A stretch of 6,954 nt of DNA from Methanomicrobiaceae archaeon UBA436 (GTDB lineage: Archaea; Halobacteriota; Methanomicrobia; Methanomicrobiales; Methanoculleaceae). The position numbers and the translations under genes were made by a program. The number at the start of each line of letters is the position of its first letter. The first letter of the stretch is position 1. This document shows, in pieces, positions 5,647-6,954 of this stretch. The DNA is taken from assembly GCA_002497965.1 (NCBI GenBank), contig DAFR01000044.1, forward strand, positions 6,492-13,445, written 5' to 3'. A model generated the notes under the pieces. It was not told where the DNA came from, made no database searches, and worked only from the letters and a program-made list of their open reading frames with translations.

Positions 5647-6521
5647 ATTCCCTCCTCCTCGCGGGCAAGCCGCTGGATGTTCTGCTCCACCTGCTGGCGC
5701 ATCAGATCGAGGGTCTCGGGGCTCAGATTCTTGAACCTGCCCTGACCGCTGATGTAGTCCTCGAGCGGCTCGGGTTTTCTCATCGCAGCCTTTGACGGAC
5801 CGTTGATCGTGAGTTTCCCAAACTCGCGCTCGTAGAGTACCCAGACCCCGGTCTTCACGGCGAGTTTCCCCATCTCAACCGTCTTCTCCGTGGGGTAACG
5901 CCAGCCCGGGGGGCATGGTGCAAGGATATGGATGAACTTCGGGCCCCTGATCGAGAGCGCTTTCCTGACCTTCTTGTAGAGGTCGAGGGGGTAGGCGCTG
6001 CAGGCTGTCGCCATGTAGGGCGGGTTGTGGGCCTCGACTATCCGGTCGAGGTCCTTTTTGGGCGTGGGTTTGCCGCCAGGGGTCGTGGTTGTGCGCGCCC
6101 CTATGGGTGTAGAGCCCGATCGCTGCATTCCGGTGTTGCCGTATGCTTCGTTGTCGTAGCAGATGTAGAGGAAGTTGGTCCCCCGCTCGAACGCCCCGGA
6201 GAGCGACTGGATCCCGATATCGACGGTCCCGCCGTCGCCTGCGTAGACGATCACGTTGGTCTCCTTTCCTGTGGCTGCAAACGCCTCGCTCATCCCGGAA
6301 GCGCAGGCGGCTGCTGCGGCAAACGCTACGTTGTAGACGGGCACGTTCATTGCCGTTGCAGGATAGATCCCCTGGATGACGCTGGTGCAGCACGCGGGTA
6401 CGACCAGGACGGAGTCAGGGCCGGCGGCTTTGAGCACGTAGCGCAGACAGAGGGAAGAGCTGCAGCCCGCACAGGCGGACGTGCATCTGTAGATGTACTC
6501 CTCTTTTGGAATCGCTGACAA
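5640..6521 (-). CDS. porB: Pyruvate:ferredoxin oxidoreductase beta subunit
   Basis: This 293-residue subunit holds the thiamine diphosphate Mg-binding motif and the proximal [4Fe-4S] cluster. The TPP motif starts with GDGG at 95-98 and continues to YDNEAYGNTGMQRSG (about 122-136). Likely cluster ligands are C17 and C20 (ACAGC), C45 (PACC) and C203 (LAPCPPGW). The block PACCTSVIQGIYP at about 42-54 and TTTTPGGKPTPKKDL at 144-158 also fit methanogen PORs. The frame is open further upstream, with an ATG at 6554 (304 residues) and a TTG at 6557. I chose the TTG at 6521 because AGGAGGAG lies 10 nt before it, family-like sequence (IPKEEYIYRC) starts right after it, and both TATA-like candidates would start transcription downstream of 6554. 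The usual GH before the first cluster cysteines is replaced by TS, and C13 and C25 are extra nearby cysteines. It is the first gene of the operon; its end overlaps porA by 7 bp. Confidence 0.92.
   Translation of the reverse strand: MSAIPKEEYIYRCTSACAGCSSSLCLRYVLKAAGPDSVLVVPACCTSVIQGIYPATAMNVPVYNVAFAAAAACASGMSEAFAATGKETNVIVYAGDGGTVDIGIQSLSGAFERGTNFLYICYDNEAYGNTGMQRSGSTPIGARTTTTPGGKPTPKKDLDRIVEAHNPPYMATACSAYPLDLYKKVRKALSIRGPKFIHILAPCPPGWRYPTEKTVEMGKLAVKTGVWVLYEREFGKLTINGPSKAAMRKPEPLEDYISGQGRFKNLSPETLDLMRQQVEQNIQRLAREEEGIC
5650..5660 (-). promoter_or_regulatory. Strong ribosome binding site of porA
   Basis: GAGGAGGAGGG contains a full AGGAGG core ending 7 nt before the ATG at 5646. It is embedded in the codons for the EEEG tail of the beta subunit, so part of that acidic C-terminus may reflect selection for this site. 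Confidence 0.7.
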
Positions 6522-6531
6522 GTTGGTTACA

Positions 6532-6539
6532 CTCCTCCT
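6532..6539 (-). promoter_or_regulatory. Ribosome binding site deciding the porB start
   Basis: AGGAGGAG on the minus strand ends 10 nt before the TTG at 6521. If the gene began at the upstream ATG (6554), this perfect anti-16S match would be coding sequence by chance (Arg-Arg-Ser codons). It is the main reason for preferring the TTG start. Confidence 0.6.
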
Positions 6540-6540
6540 G

Positions 6541-6575
6541 CTTATATCTGTCATCAATTGTAATGAGGGTTTTTA
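6541..6575 (-). promoter_or_regulatory. Promoter region of the por operon, two alternative TATA-like boxes
   Basis: Two AT-rich blocks on the minus strand could be the TATA box. GTAAAAAC, centred near 6573, would start transcription near 6547 and give a short leader that contains the AGGAGGAG site. GATATAAG at 6541-6548 would start it near the TTG at 6521, with no leader. The first fits the ribosome site better. Both place the start downstream of the ATG at 6554. The interval from the truA stop (6634) to here holds no other gene that I can see. Confidence 0.4.
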
Positions 6576-6633
6576 CGCCCCGCTCCCCCGGTAGAGGAGG
6601 AGAGGTGGAATCGTGAGCCCTCTATTGAGAGCG

Positions 6634-6954
6634 TTATACTGCCCGGTCGTCCGGTGCGAGACGGTCGGCGGCACACGCCATGACAGCGTGGTAACGGAGG
6701 CGGGAGGCCAGGTAGCGCTCGCTCTTCCCACCGATCTGGAGGGGGTCAAACGTCATACCGTAGTCGATATCCCAGAGTATAAGCCCCCATGGAGGAGCAG
6801 CGGCGACCCGCTGTTCGGTCGGTTCTGCAAGCAGGCGTTCGATCTCCGCGGCATCGGACTCGCCGTTCCCCACCGCTTCGAGCACCGTTGCCATCCGGCG
6901 GACCATGTTCCAGAGGAAACTCTCGGCTGTAACCTCGAAGACTGCGAAACGCCC
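6634..6954 (-). CDS. truA: tRNA pseudouridine synthase TruA family, C-terminal part (5' end outside window)
   Basis: These 106 residues are the C-terminal part of an enzyme that makes pseudouridine in the tRNA anticodon stem-loop (positions 38-40 for typical TruA). The frame is open to the window edge at 6954; the ATG at 6904-6906 is internal. The signature SFLWNMVRRMATVLEAVG at about 12-29 is the conserved TruA block near the active site, and APPWGLILWDIDYG at 53-66 is the conserved C-terminal strand region. The catalytic aspartate is upstream and not seen. About 40 residues follow the last conserved strand, a tail I cannot assign to a domain. The TAA stop lies about 110 bp before the porB start on the same strand. 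A separate por promoter seems likely, but read-through cannot be excluded. Confidence 0.9.
   Translation of the reverse strand, partial: GRFAVFEVTAESFLWNMVRRMATVLEAVGNGESDAAEIERLLAEPTEQRVAAAPPWGLILWDIDYGMTFDPLQIGGKSERYLASRLRYHAVMACAADRLAPDDRAV

Noticed and set aside
5068..5745. 225-codon plus-strand open frame opposite porA and porB
   Set aside because: It lies wholly antisense to clearly conserved por genes and has a low-complexity His/Arg/Val composition typical of a GC-rich shadow frame.
5928..6518. 196-codon plus-strand open frame opposite porB
   Set aside because: It is antisense to the TPP-binding region of porB, and its Gly/Val/Arg-rich translation resembles no family.
3772..6521. 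2-oxoisovalerate (VOR) instead of pyruvate oxidoreductase
   Set aside because: Not fully excluded, since the subunits are similar, but separate alpha and beta genes with this NVNRALGPGWNTW block and the PACCTSVIQG block fit methanogen POR better.
1..6954. CRISPR array, tRNA or rRNA gene, insertion sequence, defence or secretion system
   Set aside because: I saw no regularly spaced repeats, cloverleaf-like sequence, transposase motif or terminal repeats. Nearly all bases are accounted for by housekeeping or transport genes.

Overview
The window looks like ordinary chromosomal DNA from a GC-rich euryarchaeon. The best guess is a hydrogenotrophic methanogen of the Methanomicrobiales, Methanoculleus-like. 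This is inferred from the methanogen-type four-subunit pyruvate:ferredoxin oxidoreductase (POR), archaeal TATA-like boxes placed about 25-27 bp before start codons, AGGAGG-type ribosome sites inside the operon, and high GC. No 16S or other decisive marker is present, so the genus is a guess.

Layout. (1) 1-1060, plus strand: the 3' end of a FecCD/BtuC-type ABC permease, overlapped by 4 bp by its FecE/BtuD-type ATPase. This is the tail of a metal-chelate or corrinoid importer operon. (2) 1061-1094: a short convergent gap with a weak inverted repeat. (3) 1095-3254, minus strand: a large DUF255/YyaL-type protein with a thioredoxin-like domain and an (alpha/alpha)6-barrel-like domain. (4) 3255-3401: a divergent promoter region with a perfect 14-bp inverted repeat between two TATA-like boxes, each about 25-27 bp from its start codon. 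This suggests leaderless transcription both ways. (5) 3402-3794, plus strand: a small protein with two similar four-cysteine zinc ribbons, of unknown function. (6) 3772-6521, minus strand: a complete POR operon in the order beta-alpha-gamma-delta, every junction overlapping. (7) 6522-6633: the por promoter and leader region. (8) 6634-6954, minus strand: the 3' part of a TruA-type tRNA pseudouridine synthase gene that runs off the window.

Function. POR links acetyl-CoA and pyruvate through ferredoxin; in a methanogen it mainly makes pyruvate for biosynthesis by reductive carboxylation. The ABC genes are for uptake, TruA is tRNA housekeeping, and the DUF255 and zinc-ribbon genes are poorly characterised and may share a control region.

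I found no mobile element, CRISPR array, tRNA, rRNA or defence system, and nothing that clearly amounts to a new multi-gene system. The points most worth following are the inverted repeat between the divergent promoters, the duplicated zinc-ribbon protein, the POR gene order, and the likely TTG start of the POR beta gene.
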